Below, piece after piece: positions 1 through 7,139 of a stretch of 19,801 nucleotides of DNA; position 1 is the stretch's first letter; every line of letters begins with the position of its first letter. Source of the stretch: an uncultured Muribaculaceae bacterium (GTDB lineage: Bacteria > Bacteroidota > Bacteroidia > Bacteroidales > Muribaculaceae); contig CAKTOT010000034.1 of NCBI GenBank assembly GCA_934590135.1, forward strand, positions 1 to 19,801, given 5' to 3'. The notes beneath the pieces are model-generated. The model saw only the letters and a program-made list of their open reading frames with translations, was not told the DNA's origin and searched no databases. The position numbers and the translations under genes were made by a program.

Positions 1-252
1 GGGGTGACTAAGCCTTATGTATTGCATGCCGAGGCCAATGCCATCACTAAAGTTTCGCGCAGCAATAATTCCAGCGACGGGGCTACGCTATATGTGACAT
101 CATCGCCTTGTCTCGAATGTTCCAAGTTGATCATTCAAGCCGGGATAAAACGCGTGGTTTATTCCGAGAATTATCGGTTACATGATGGTATCGATTTGCT
201 GGAACGTGCTGGTATCGAATGTGTCCACGTGCCTATTGAGCAATCGTGTTGA
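1..252 (+). CDS. dCMP deaminase (cytidine/deoxycytidylate deaminase family), 3' part
   Basis: This is the C-terminal 83 codons of a zinc-dependent deaminase whose start lies before the window. It would convert dCMP to dUMP, feeding dTMP synthesis in the cytosol. Visible are the HAE motif (His as zinc ligand, Glu as proton shuttle) near the beginning and the PCLEC motif (two zinc-ligand cysteines) about 27 residues on, followed by the conserved KLIIQAGIKRVVY stretch. HAEANAI is the form typical of the ComEB/dCMP deaminase group rather than of tRNA adenosine deaminases or free cytidine deaminases. The frame is open from base 1, so the GTG at base 4 should not be taken as the start. The downstream protease gene is on the same strand after a 154-base AT-rich gap. 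Confidence 0.88.
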   Translation, partial: GVTKPYVLHAEANAITKVSRSNNSSDGATLYVTSSPCLECSKLIIQAGIKRVVYSENYRLHDGIDLLERAGIECVHVPIEQSC

Positions 253-343
253 CGAAGTCGTAAGCGATTCGAACCCTTCGTGGGCGATCATATCACGGCA
301 CAGACATACGATATAATATACTTGACGACAATAGATATATAAC

Positions 344-394
344 GCATATAAATAAGACATAAAGCACTTTTGCGTGCATATTCAATAAGACATA
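344..394. repeat. Two imperfect direct repeats ahead of the S41 protease gene
   Basis: GCATATAAATAAGACATA (344-361) recurs as GCATATTCAATAAGACATA (376-394). The starts are 32 bases apart and the ends 33, about three helical turns, and the second copy ends 12 bases before the ATG at 407. A small GCAC/GTGC inverted repeat (364-377) lies between them. They could be binding sites for a regulator or part of the untranslated leader. No clear TAnnTTTG element is present in this gap. Confidence 0.6.
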
Positions 395-406
395 TACAAT
401 TCGGAG

Positions 407-2023
407 ATGAAATCGTCTGAAAAAGTAAAGTTGCTGTTTCCTCTGATACTGAGCATTACCTTTGCTGCGGGCATGTGGCTTGGATGGCTTATCAATAAGC
501 CGGCCGCGTTGACCCCCGGCGAAGCAAAGTTGCAGGAACTCTTCAGCATTATAGACCGCGAGTACGTGGATAGTGTCGACCTTGACAGCCTCATAGAGCG
601 GTCGTTACCATCGATATTGGCCAATTTGGATCCACACTCGGCATACATATCTTTGGAAGAGAAGAATGCCGGGCCTGACGAGCTCGAAGGGTATTTCAGC
701 GGCGTGGGTATACAATTCCAGATATACAATGACACGGTATGTGTCGTTGAAATTATATCCGGCGGACCGGCCCAACGTGTCGGTATGATGGCCGGTGATC
801 GTATTGTCAGCGTCAACGGACACGGCATCGCCTCGATAGGCATCACCAATGACTCTGTCTTCCGGTACTTACGCGGTAAAGACGGGTCTAATGTCACCAT
901 AGGTGTTGTCCGCCCCGGTGCATCTCGGCCCCTCACCTTTAAGGTCAAGCGTGGCAATATACCGGTGACCACCATAGATGCTGCATATATGCTTGATCGT
1001 ACCACCGGTTTCATAAAAGTCAATAAATTCGGACGCTCTACATACGGCGAGTTTTTGGATGCACTCAACAAGTTGCGCGTTAAGGGCGCTAAGGACTATG
1101 TCATAGATTTACGAGGCAATACCGGCGGATATATGGAGCCGGCAATATTGATGATTAATGAATTCTTGCCCGAAGGTAAATTGATAGTGCAGACACATGG
1201 TCGTCACGAAGAGCAAGACCAGAAGGTCATCTCAGATGGCAACGGAGACTTCCAAAAATCACGTGTAATAGTGCTTATTGACGAAACATCGGCTTCGGCC
1301 TCCGAGATATTTGCCGGTGCCATGCAAGACAATGACCGAGGATTGTTGCTGGGCCGCCGCACTTTCGGCAAGGGTCTTGTCCAACGACAGATCCTGCTCA
1401 ACGATAGTTCGGAAATACGACTGACTGTACAGCGCTACTACACGCCGTCCGGACGATGCATACAGAAAAAATACCGACCCGGAAAGAATGAAGATTACGA
1501 GTACGAGATATATGAGCGCTGGCAAAACGGCGAGATGCAAACCGCTGATTCCACAAAGTTTGATACCTCATTGATGTATAAAACCGGTACGGGACGCATC
1601 GTATACGGCGGCGGTGGCATTATGCCGGATATATTTATGCCTTCCGACACTACCGGCGTCACGGGATATTTTGTCAAAGTCTTCCAAAACGGCATTATGC
1701 AGCGCTTCGCCTATGAGTATTGCGACCTCAATCGTTCTTCGCTTGTCAAGTCCAAGAATGTTGACGAGTTGTTGCGCAAGCTACCGGCCGACGATATACT
1801 TTTGGGCTCTTTTGTCTACTATGCCGCCCAGAATGGCGTACCTGCACGATGGTTCTATATCAATATCTCGCGCAAGCTAATCATCAACCAGTTACAAGCA
1901 CTCATAGCTCGTGACATCCTCGGCATACCGGCGTATTACATAATCACCGGACGTCGTGACCCCAATGTCCTCAGAGCAGTGCAACTGATGCATTCGGGCG
2001 AAGCCGATTTTCCGATAAAATAA
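407..2023 (+). CDS. S41 family C-terminal processing peptidase (CtpA-like)
   Basis: This is a 538-residue serine protease of the carboxyl-terminal processing family, which cuts proteins near their C-termini in the periplasm. Residues about 9-29 form a single hydrophobic segment that acts as a signal anchor. A short helical stretch follows, then a PDZ domain (about 95-180, with the GVGIQF and AGDRIVSVNG motifs). The S41 catalytic core follows, with the SASASE motif (Ser297 as likely nucleophile) and TFGKG 25 residues later (Lys322 as general base); this spacing matches the Ser-Lys dyad of the family. The C-terminal 150 residues or so form an extension common in Bacteroidota members. The ATG at 407 is chosen because it places the hydrophobic segment at the N-terminus. 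The folate enzyme gene begins 36 bases after the stop and is probably co-transcribed. Confidence 0.92.
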   Translation: MKSSEKVKLLFPLILSITFAAGMWLGWLINKPAALTPGEAKLQELFSIIDREYVDSVDLDSLIERSLPSILANLDPHSAYISLEEKNAGPDELEGYFSGVGIQFQIYNDTVCVVEIISGGPAQRVGMMAGDRIVSVNGHGIASIGITNDSVFRYLRGKDGSNVTIGVVRPGASRPLTFKVKRGNIPVTTIDAAYMLDRTTGFIKVNKFGRSTYGEFLDALNKLRVKGAKDYVIDLRGNTGGYMEPAILMINEFLPEGKLIVQTHGRHEEQDQKVISDGNGDFQKSRVIVLIDETSASASEIFAGAMQDNDRGLLLGRRTFGKGLVQRQILLNDSSEIRLTVQRYYTPSGRCIQKKYRPGKNEDYEYEIYERWQNGEMQTADSTKFDTSLMYKTGTGRIVYGGGGIMPDIFMPSDTTGVTGYFVKVFQNGIMQRFAYEYCDLNRSSLVKSKNVDELLRKLPADDILLGSFVYYAAQNGVPARWFYINISRKLIINQLQALIARDILGIPAYYIITGRRDPNVLRAVQLMHSGEADFPIK

Positions 2024-2059
2024 CTAAAGACTATATAACCACAAATATTACTTTGAGAA

Positions 2060-2605
2060 ATGGATAAGAGCGACATAAGGCGCCTTGTCAAGGCGCAGAA
2101 AGCATTGTTGGAAGCCGCCGAACAAGCCGAAGCCGCCGAACGCGCTTTTGCACGGCTCGAAACTTCGGCAGCCTTTATGATGGCGGACAACATATTGATG
2201 TATCACTCGTTGCCGGACGAAATAAGCACGCATACGTTCTTGGACAAGTGGCACGAGCGCAAGCACTTCTTTTTGCCGCGAGTAAATGGTGCAGATCTCG
2301 AGATTCTACCTTACGATAGATCTCGTCTAAGTCTCGGGGCGTTCCTTATCGAAGAGCCTGTGGGTGCCGATACCGTTGAGATTGATACCATTGATATGGT
2401 GGTGGTCCCGGCTGTGGCGTACGATCGAAAATGTAATCGAGTAGGGCGAGGCCGAGGATATTATGACCGACTATTGCGCGGCACACGTGCCGTCAAGGTC
2501 GGCGTTGCCTACGACTTCCAGTTGATGGACGAAGTTCCATATGACGAGAATGATGTCCCGGTAGACATCGTGATTACCGACCGTCGCACCATTTATCGCA
2601 AATGA
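2060..2605 (+). CDS. 5-formyltetrahydrofolate cyclo-ligase
   Basis: This 181-residue cytosolic enzyme uses ATP to turn 5-formyltetrahydrofolate into 5,10-methenyltetrahydrofolate, returning a dead-end folate to the one-carbon pool. The family signature is clear near residues 127-139 (RVGRGRGYYDRLL, matching the usual GxGxGYYDR block that binds the phosphates), preceded by VVVPAVAYD where most members have VPGLAFD. An N-terminal helix rich in Ala, Glu and Lys (about 10-36) and MYHSLPDEISTH (47-58) also fit. The length is typical. It probably shares a transcript with the protease gene 36 bases upstream. No hairpin with a T run follows the stop; the next 326 bases contain no intact gene. Confidence 0.92.
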   Translation: MDKSDIRRLVKAQKALLEAAEQAEAAERAFARLETSAAFMMADNILMYHSLPDEISTHTFLDKWHERKHFFLPRVNGADLEILPYDRSRLSLGAFLIEEPVGADTVEIDTIDMVVVPAVAYDRKCNRVGRGRGYYDRLLRGTRAVKVGVAYDFQLMDEVPYDENDVPVDIVITDRRTIYRK

Positions 2606-2659
2606 CGCTATAATCAAGGACGAGACGTAAGCACCTCTTGCTCGGATTTCGACACTTGA

Positions 2660-2761
2660 CGTTCTCTTATAGAAAATAACTATGATGGGCTGACTCCTGC
2701 AATGGCTGCCAGCCCTGACTATTTAATCAGACTCAAAGAGGTCTTATCGGACAGCAACTGA
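2660..2761 (+). pseudogene. Possible C-terminal relic of a DDE transposase
   Basis: A short open segment, closed upstream by the TGA at 2657-2659 and ending at the TGA at 2759-2761, encodes about 33 residues, including ENNYDGLTPAMAA followed by SPDYLIRLKEVL. The string DGLTPAMAA resembles the G.TPAEAA stretch that ends the catalytic core of several DDE transposases and integrases, after the usual YN..RPH motif. No start codon, catalytic residues or terminal inverted repeats are visible, and another frame just upstream also looks faintly coding. I treat it as a decayed remnant. The match rests on a very short motif and could be chance. Confidence 0.25.
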
Positions 2762-2846
2762 AATCTGTGCATCAACTATTTGGCTTGTGCTCCTTAATTA
2801 ATATTTTTTAATGGTGAATGGTCGCTGTGATTTAAAAAAGTGTTGA

Positions 2847-2854
2847 TACATTTG
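2847..2854 (+). promoter_or_regulatory. Bacteroidota-type -7 element ahead of the YD-repeat gene
   Basis: TACATTTG matches the TAnnTTTG consensus recognised by the primary sigma factor of this phylum. It lies 77 bases before the preferred start codon at 2932, in an AT-rich stretch. A clear TTTG element 19-21 bases upstream is not present (only GCTGTG near 2824), so this is a partial match. Confidence 0.4.
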
Positions 2855-2931
2855 CGATATGAGTGGTAGTCGCACATCAATCAGCACCTTATGATTGTTT
2901 TGATAATGACTTAACGCCGACTTTCAACGTC

Positions 2932-3852
2932 ATGCCATATTTGCGATGCTTGTTCTCGACTTTGCTGACACTCACGATGCTATATGGGTGGGCATCGAAG
3001 AGTGTTGCCACAAGCCGGTTTGTATGCCATGGAGCGGGACTGGCCGAGCGTGACGGACGGCTCGTGGGCGACACCTGGCATTTGTATGTCTATGATGGTT
3101 GTGGCCGTCAGGTGGCCAAGTACCGCTGCGGCATGATGGAGGGCGAGCTCGAGGAGTCCGCATCTGTATGCCGCACGGCCTCGCTGACGATGTCAGCCGA
3201 CGAATACGACCGCGGCGGCTATGCCCTGACGCCCGTCCCGCCGGCATGGCCCGGCGATGTGGTTTGGGTTAAGTACTACGATGACTACCGCTTTGTCTCG
3301 GTGCGCGGCCTCGGCGCGGAGTTCGCTTTCGAGGCGGACGCCACAGCTGCATCCCACGCTTCTGCCGCAGGTCTGCTGACGGGCATGTACACTGGCAGCG
3401 GCCACGAAGCATACTATTACGACAGCGAGGGACGCGAGATACAGCGCTGCGCCACGGGCTTCAACCGCGGACGATGCTGCACCACGTACAACTACGATGG
3501 CAACATCTTCGAGCGCACATACAGCTATAAGGAGTCATATTTGCCTGATATGAAGGAGGAATACGCTTACGACAACTGCGGACGCCCAATCTCTACGACT
3601 ATACGCGTGGACAAGGCGAAGGCGATGTCTGTGCCAATACCTGACTTGGATCTGTCCGCGGCACAAGCCGCAGACGCTGCAAGTTCCGCTGCATTGACGC
3701 GATGGGCGACAGCGGTCGTCCGGCGCGAGTATGACGCCGTAGGGCGGCTGGCGCGGCTTCGCCACTGCGATGTGGCAGTTTCTGTGCCGGAATGGATAGC
3801 AGCGGCCTCGAATATTGTGTGGCTCGGATGTCGGCCGTTAAGGCTTAGATGA
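2932..3852 (+). CDS. Secreted, truncated YD-repeat (RHS-like) protein
   Basis: The ATG at 2932 is preferred over the upstream GTG at 2863 because it begins a signal peptide (MPYLRCLFSTLLTLTMLYGW). The 306-residue product carries several YD-type repeats: YVYDGCGRQVAKY, YYYDSEGREIQRC, YNYDGNIFERTY, YAYDNCGRPIS and YDAVGRLARL. The block VKYYDDYRF...AAGLLTGM...YYYDSEGREIQ resembles, from memory, an internal segment of the large DUF6443/RHS proteins of Bacteroidota (YYDDY...GLPTG...YYDERGRVIQ). The N-terminal region and the C-terminal RHS core and toxin of those proteins are absent. Cysteine is frequent, often next to a repeat. The coding sequence looks GC-richer than its neighbours. The last 20 residues have no repeat character and may be read out of frame. 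Its stop overlaps the 3' end of pyrD on the other strand by 8 bases. The role is unknown; it may be a remnant or a small secreted surface protein. Confidence 0.65.
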   Translation: MPYLRCLFSTLLTLTMLYGWASKSVATSRFVCHGAGLAERDGRLVGDTWHLYVYDGCGRQVAKYRCGMMEGELEESASVCRTASLTMSADEYDRGGYALTPVPPAWPGDVVWVKYYDDYRFVSVRGLGAEFAFEADATAASHASAAGLLTGMYTGSGHEAYYYDSEGREIQRCATGFNRGRCCTTYNYDGNIFERTYSYKESYLPDMKEEYAYDNCGRPISTTIRVDKAKAMSVPIPDLDLSAAQAADAASSAALTRWATAVVRREYDAVGRLARLRHCDVAVSVPEWIAAASNIVWLGCRPLRLR

Positions 3853-4774
3853 TGCCACGAATCTCGGCAAGCGAAGCTATGCCGTGACGGCTCATATATT
3901 CGGTTATGCCATCCAAAATGTGCATCGTTGCCGCCGGGTCGGTGAAATTGGCTGTACCCACTTCCACCGCAGCTGCACCGGCCATGATAAACTGTAAAGC
4001 CGCATCGGCGCTGTCAATGCCGCCGATACCGATTATGGGAATCTTGACAGCATGTGCCGTTTGCCAGACCATGCGCAAAGCTATCGGGCGTATAGCCGGG
4101 CCGGATAGGCCGCCGGTAATGGTAGATAATACCGGGCGTTGATGTTCCACATCTATGGCCATACCAAGGAAGGTGTTGGTGAGCGATACACTGTCGGCGC
4201 CTTCGGCTTCGACGGCACGAGCTATTTCCGTGATATCCGTGACGTTGGGCGATAGTTTGACAATGAGTGTTCGCGGCCATGCGCGACGTACGGCAGCGGT
4301 AACGGCCGCCGCACCTTCGCAAGTAGTGCCGAAGGCCATTCCGCCCTGACGCACGTTGGGACACGAGATGTTGACCTCTATGGCGGCGATGCCTTCCAGT
4401 GTCGCAAGTTTTTGGCAGACGGCTACGTAATCATCTATGGTTGCACCCGAGACATTTACAATAATCGGTGAACCGAGGGTGCGTACACCGGGGTAAATAT
4501 GGCGTACAAAGAAGTCTACACCCTTGTTTTGCAGACCTACGGCATTCAACATTCCCGAAGGAGTCTCGGCCATACGCGGGTAAGCATTGCCGTTACGCGC
4601 GGTTATGGTTGTGCCCTTTACGATGATAGCGCCAAGACGCGAGGTATTGACTATGTCCGCATACTCGAATCCATAGCCGAAAGTGCCGGAAGCCGTCATC
4701 ACCGGATTGGAAAGTGTGAGCCCGCCTATGTCTGTATGCAGGTCGGGCGTGAATGCTTTGTCGAGAGCCATCAT
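3845..4774 (-). CDS. pyrD: Dihydroorotate dehydrogenase, class 1B catalytic subunit
   Basis: This 309-residue flavoprotein oxidises dihydroorotate to orotate, the fourth step of pyrimidine synthesis, in the cytosol. Visible are the FMN-barrel start (LSNPVMTASGTFGYG), the NAVGLQNKG loop, NVSG, and NISCPNV with Cys138 as the likely catalytic base. A cysteine here, not serine, marks class 1. Near the C-terminus are the phosphate-binding motifs GGLSGPAI and IGIGGI. The ATG at 4774 is preferred because it overlaps the TGA of pyrK as ATGA; a TTG at 4783 would only add three residues. The neighbouring PyrK makes this a class 1B (NAD-linked) enzyme. Confidence 0.95.
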   Translation of the reverse strand: MMALDKAFTPDLHTDIGGLTLSNPVMTASGTFGYGFEYADIVNTSRLGAIIVKGTTITARNGNAYPRMAETPSGMLNAVGLQNKGVDFFVRHIYPGVRTLGSPIIVNVSGATIDDYVAVCQKLATLEGIAAIEVNISCPNVRQGGMAFGTTCEGAAAVTAAVRRAWPRTLIVKLSPNVTDITEIARAVEAEGADSVSLTNTFLGMAIDVEHQRPVLSTITGGLSGPAIRPIALRMVWQTAHAVKIPIIGIGGIDSADAALQFIMAGAAAVEVGTANFTDPAATMHILDGITEYMSRHGIASLAEIRGII

Positions 4775-5559
4775 TCGTTCCAATTTAATGTGGTTGTGTC
4801 AAATACCGGGCCGGCGGTGCATACGCACATGTGGTTGCCATCGGCGTCAGGTGTGACGCAGCAGAGGCAGGCGCCTACGCCGCAAGCCATAGTATTCTCG
4901 AGTGATACGAGGCAGCTTATGCCTTTGTCTCGAGCGAGCGAGGCAACAGCCTTCATCATCGGCATCGGTCCGCATACGGCCCAAAGGGCGTCTTCTTGAG
5001 CTTCGACCAACCTCGGATGCGAAGTGACTACACCATGTACGCCGGCCGAACCATCATCGGTGGTGATATGTACCGGGGCTACGGATGCATAGTCAGAGGC
5101 CATAGGCAGGTCCGCCGCCGAACGTCCGCCAAGGATAAACTCGGTATGTATGCCTTTGGCAACAAGTGTCTTGGCGTAATACAGCAAAGGTGCCACTCCG
5201 ACACCGCCGCCTATAAGCAACACTTGGCTGTCTTTCGGTAGATCTGTGGGAAAAGTTCCGCCGCCCAGAGGCAGCAAAACGCTTAGGATGCTATCTTTGC
5301 GGCATTGGCATAGTGCGTGTGTGCCGGCTCCGGCATCGCGCACCATCAAGACTATGCCGTTGTTGCCCATGATATCGCATATCGAAATAGGGCGGCGCAA
5401 AAAAGTCGACTTACTGTCCGGGATGTCGACTTGGGCAAACTGTCCCGGTGCTATCTCCGGTAGCGCATCTCCGTCGGCTGTCACGAGTGTCAGTAAAGAC
5501 AATGTCGGCGACAATCGTCGAATGGCGTCCACACGCATATTTTTCAAAACTTTGGACAT
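4771..5559 (-). CDS. pyrK: Dihydroorotate dehydrogenase electron-transfer subunit PyrK
   Basis: This 262-residue subunit carries FAD and a [2Fe-2S] cluster and passes electrons from PyrD to NAD+. In order: an FAD-binding beta barrel with RRPISI (55-60), a nucleotide-binding fold with IGGGVGVAPL (116-125) and the CGPMPMM turn (196-202), and a C-terminal cysteine cluster, Cys226, Cys231 and Cys234 with Cys245/Cys247, as the iron-sulfur ligands. Length and layout match PyrK. It is the first gene of the pyrKD pair and overlaps pyrD by four bases, which implies coupled translation. The upstream gap contains two inverted repeats but no clear TAnnTTTG element. Confidence 0.95.
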   Translation of the reverse strand: MSKVLKNMRVDAIRRLSPTLSLLTLVTADGDALPEIAPGQFAQVDIPDSKSTFLRRPISICDIMGNNGIVLMVRDAGAGTHALCQCRKDSILSVLLPLGGGTFPTDLPKDSQVLLIGGGVGVAPLLYYAKTLVAKGIHTEFILGGRSAADLPMASDYASVAPVHITTDDGSAGVHGVVTSHPRLVEAQEDALWAVCGPMPMMKAVASLARDKGISCLVSLENTMACGVGACLCCVTPDADGNHMCVCTAGPVFDTTTLNWNE

Positions 5560-5641
5560 AATGTGCGGTGCTGTGTGGAGGTGTGTCGGAATAGGCGATA
5601 TAAAGAGTCCGGTATACCCCTATGGCTGGGATGCGCGTTGC

Positions 5642-5677
5642 GGTGATTGCTTCTCGCTTGAAAAAAAACAAATCACC
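5642..5677. repeat. 7-base inverted repeat around an A/T run, upstream of pyrK
   Basis: GGTGATT (5642-5648) and AATCACC (5671-5677) form exact arms separated by 22 bases that include a run of eight A residues (T on the minus strand). It lies 83-118 bases ahead of the pyrK start. It may be an operator or one arm of a leader structure. It does not look like a standard terminator, because the T run is in the loop. Confidence 0.45.
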
Positions 5678-5689
5678 ATTATTTCCGGG

Positions 5690-5719
5690 GGCACGGATGC
5701 AGAATTTTGCGTCCGTGCC
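5690..5719 (-). terminator. Strong hairpin between the alcohol dehydrogenase gene and pyrK
   Basis: GGCACGGATGC and GCGTCCGTGCC form a stem of about 12 base pairs with a short AT-rich loop, with one imperfect position. It starts 28 bases after the stop of the alcohol dehydrogenase gene on the minus strand. No T run follows directly; an eight-base T run comes about 20 bases later. It is a plausible transcript end for that gene, or part of the pyrK leader. Confidence 0.45.
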
Positions 5720-5746
5720 GTAATTTGCCTTTACGACACAGTTTTT

Positions 5747-6916
5747 TTATTTCATTAGTTCGTATATTTGGCGTGTGGCATTGCAATCCAGCGGCAGGTA
5801 TGATCCGAGTAGAGAACCCTTGTTCTGGTGCAACTTGATGACCATTGTATCAATGTCCGGATTGGCTATACCCAGGTCTGCAAACGTCAGGGGCAGACCC
5901 AGCGAGCGCCAGAAGGTGCGAAGTCGACGTATGCCCTCGAGAGCGGCGGCCACGTCATCGCAGATGTCCACATCGAAGACACGGCGAGCCATCTGAGTGA
6001 CACGCCAAGGCTTGTGCGCAGTCATATAAGTCATAAAGGCCGGGAATACTACGGCCAGTCCGGCTCCGTGAGTGACACCATACAATGCCGAGATTTCGTG
6101 CTCCATAGCGTGCGACGACCAGTCTTCGATGCGACCACATCCGCAGACGCCGTTGTGAGCCAGAGTCCCGGACCACATAATATTGGCACGCGCTTGATAA
6201 TCCTTCGGGTCGGCCATAACCTTGGGCGCTTCGGCTATAATGGCACGCAAGACGCCTTCGGACACGCGGTCTGTCACCTCGACATCTTCTGTGGGTGAGA
6301 AATAGCGCTCGAAGATATGTGCCATCATATCTGCAATTCCGGCTGCGGTCTGCGGTTGAGGCAGCGTAAATGTCCATTCGGGGTTGAGCAGGGCAAAGCG
6401 CGGACGTATGACGTGGTCGGTACGCAGCGAGATTTTGCGTCCCTCGGATTCGAGCGTTATCACCGAATTACCCGAGCCTTCACTTCCGGCTGCCGGAATG
6501 GTGAGCACTACGCCCACGGGAAGTGCACGCTCGGGCTTGGCCTTGCCGCAATAGAAATCCCAGAAATCGCCGTCATATAGTGCGCCAAGAGCTATGGCCT
6601 TGGCTGTATCGATGACACTGCCTCCGCCTACGGCCAGTAGGCCGGTAAATTTGCCGTCACGTACAATCTCGATGCCACGACGTACCGGGCCGTCTACCGG
6701 GTTGGGGCGTATGCCTTCCAGAATGTCGTATGCGACACCGGCTTCTGTCAGCGAGTCGGTTACGATGTCCAGTAAACCGCTGCGCCGTACGCTGCCGCCG
6801 CCTATTACGATGAGAACCTTATTGCCTAAATGGACGGCACTGAGTGTGCCGACTTGCTTTTCTGCTCCTTTGCCGAAGGTATAGGCTGTGGGTGCGTAGT
6901 ATGTGAAGTTGTTCAT
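5747..6916 (-). CDS. Iron-containing alcohol dehydrogenase (BdhA/YqhD-like)
   Basis: This 389-residue group III alcohol dehydrogenase is probably an NADPH-dependent aldehyde or butanol-type reductase in the cytosol. The start MNNFTYYAPTAY is characteristic of the family, so the ATG at 6916 is preferred and the 23 residues in frame upstream are excluded. The nucleotide-binding GGGSVIDTAKA motif lies near 97-107. The metal ligands fit Asp196 and His200 (ADMMAH), His269 (SHAMEH) and His283 (THGAG), with the 14-residue spacing of the last pair as in YqhD. Substrate cannot be read from sequence. It stands alone on the minus strand, with a promoter-like element just upstream and a hairpin after its stop. 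Confidence 0.93.
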   Translation of the reverse strand: MNNFTYYAPTAYTFGKGAEKQVGTLSAVHLGNKVLIVIGGGSVRRSGLLDIVTDSLTEAGVAYDILEGIRPNPVDGPVRRGIEIVRDGKFTGLLAVGGGSVIDTAKAIALGALYDGDFWDFYCGKAKPERALPVGVVLTIPAAGSEGSGNSVITLESEGRKISLRTDHVIRPRFALLNPEWTFTLPQPQTAAGIADMMAHIFERYFSPTEDVEVTDRVSEGVLRAIIAEAPKVMADPKDYQARANIMWSGTLAHNGVCGCGRIEDWSSHAMEHEISALYGVTHGAGLAVVFPAFMTYMTAHKPWRVTQMARRVFDVDICDDVAAALEGIRRLRTFWRSLGLPLTFADLGIANPDIDTMVIKLHQNKGSLLGSYLPLDCNATRQIYELMK

Positions 6917-6937
6917 TATGCTGAGTGTTGGTTTGTG

Positions 6938-6970
6938 CAAATGTACGAAGATTTCGCAAAACAGGCGCAA
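6938..6970 (-). promoter_or_regulatory. Promoter-like element of the alcohol dehydrogenase gene
   Basis: On the minus strand TACATTTG (6945-6938) is a full match to TAnnTTTG. ATTG (about 6971-6968) lies 22 bases upstream of it, slightly farther than the usual 19-21. The start codon is 21 bases downstream of the box. Confidence 0.5.
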
Positions 6971-7031
6971 TGTCGGCCAGGCCAATTTTTGATTGAGGGA
7001 GGTTATATCTGATGTTATTGAGCCTACGCTG

Positions 7032-7133
7032 CGGATATAATCGCCGCGTCGGATGCTCGGGGAACGCGTGACCGTCTGCTTAAAAGGCGGATAAGCATAC
7101 CACGGATATAATCGGCTCGCCGGATACCCGGGA
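7032..7133. repeat. Two 30-base direct repeats between the glycosyltransferase and alcohol dehydrogenase genes
   Basis: CGGATATAATCG is followed by six variable bases and then CGGAT-C-CGGG. It occurs at 7032-7061 and again at 7103-7132, 71 bases apart, with the two conserved blocks at the same spacing. A shorter CGGATAAGC lies between them at 7088-7096. The unit sits just after the glycosyltransferase stop and 115-215 bases ahead of the alcohol dehydrogenase start. Its role is unknown. Confidence 0.6.
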
Positions 7134-7139
7134 TTGGGT

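Larger units (their letters stand above)
2606..2931. other. 326-base gap without an intact gene
   Basis: This AT-richer stretch separates the folate enzyme gene from the YD-repeat gene. It holds a short open segment resembling a transposase tail (2660-2761, listed separately), a small imperfect hairpin around 2729-2745 (AGACTC, loop AAA, GAGGTCT), an AT-rich block (about 2793-2812) and a promoter-like element (2847-2854). I see no tRNA or recognisable small RNA. Confidence 0.6.

Noticed and set aside
2859..2894. 11-codon leader peptide (MSGSRTSISTL) before the YD-repeat gene
   Set aside because: It is too short, with no run of regulatory codons and no hairpin pair to support attenuation.
2863..2931. 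Upstream GTG start for the YD-repeat gene
   Set aside because: It would place 23 polar residues before the signal peptide; the ATG at 2932 fits better.
4499..4999. 166-codon plus-strand frame across the pyrD-pyrK junction
   Set aside because: It is antisense to two strongly conserved enzymes and has no motif of its own.
7032..7133. CRISPR-like array
   Set aside because: There are only two full units, they are imperfect inside, and no cas genes are nearby.
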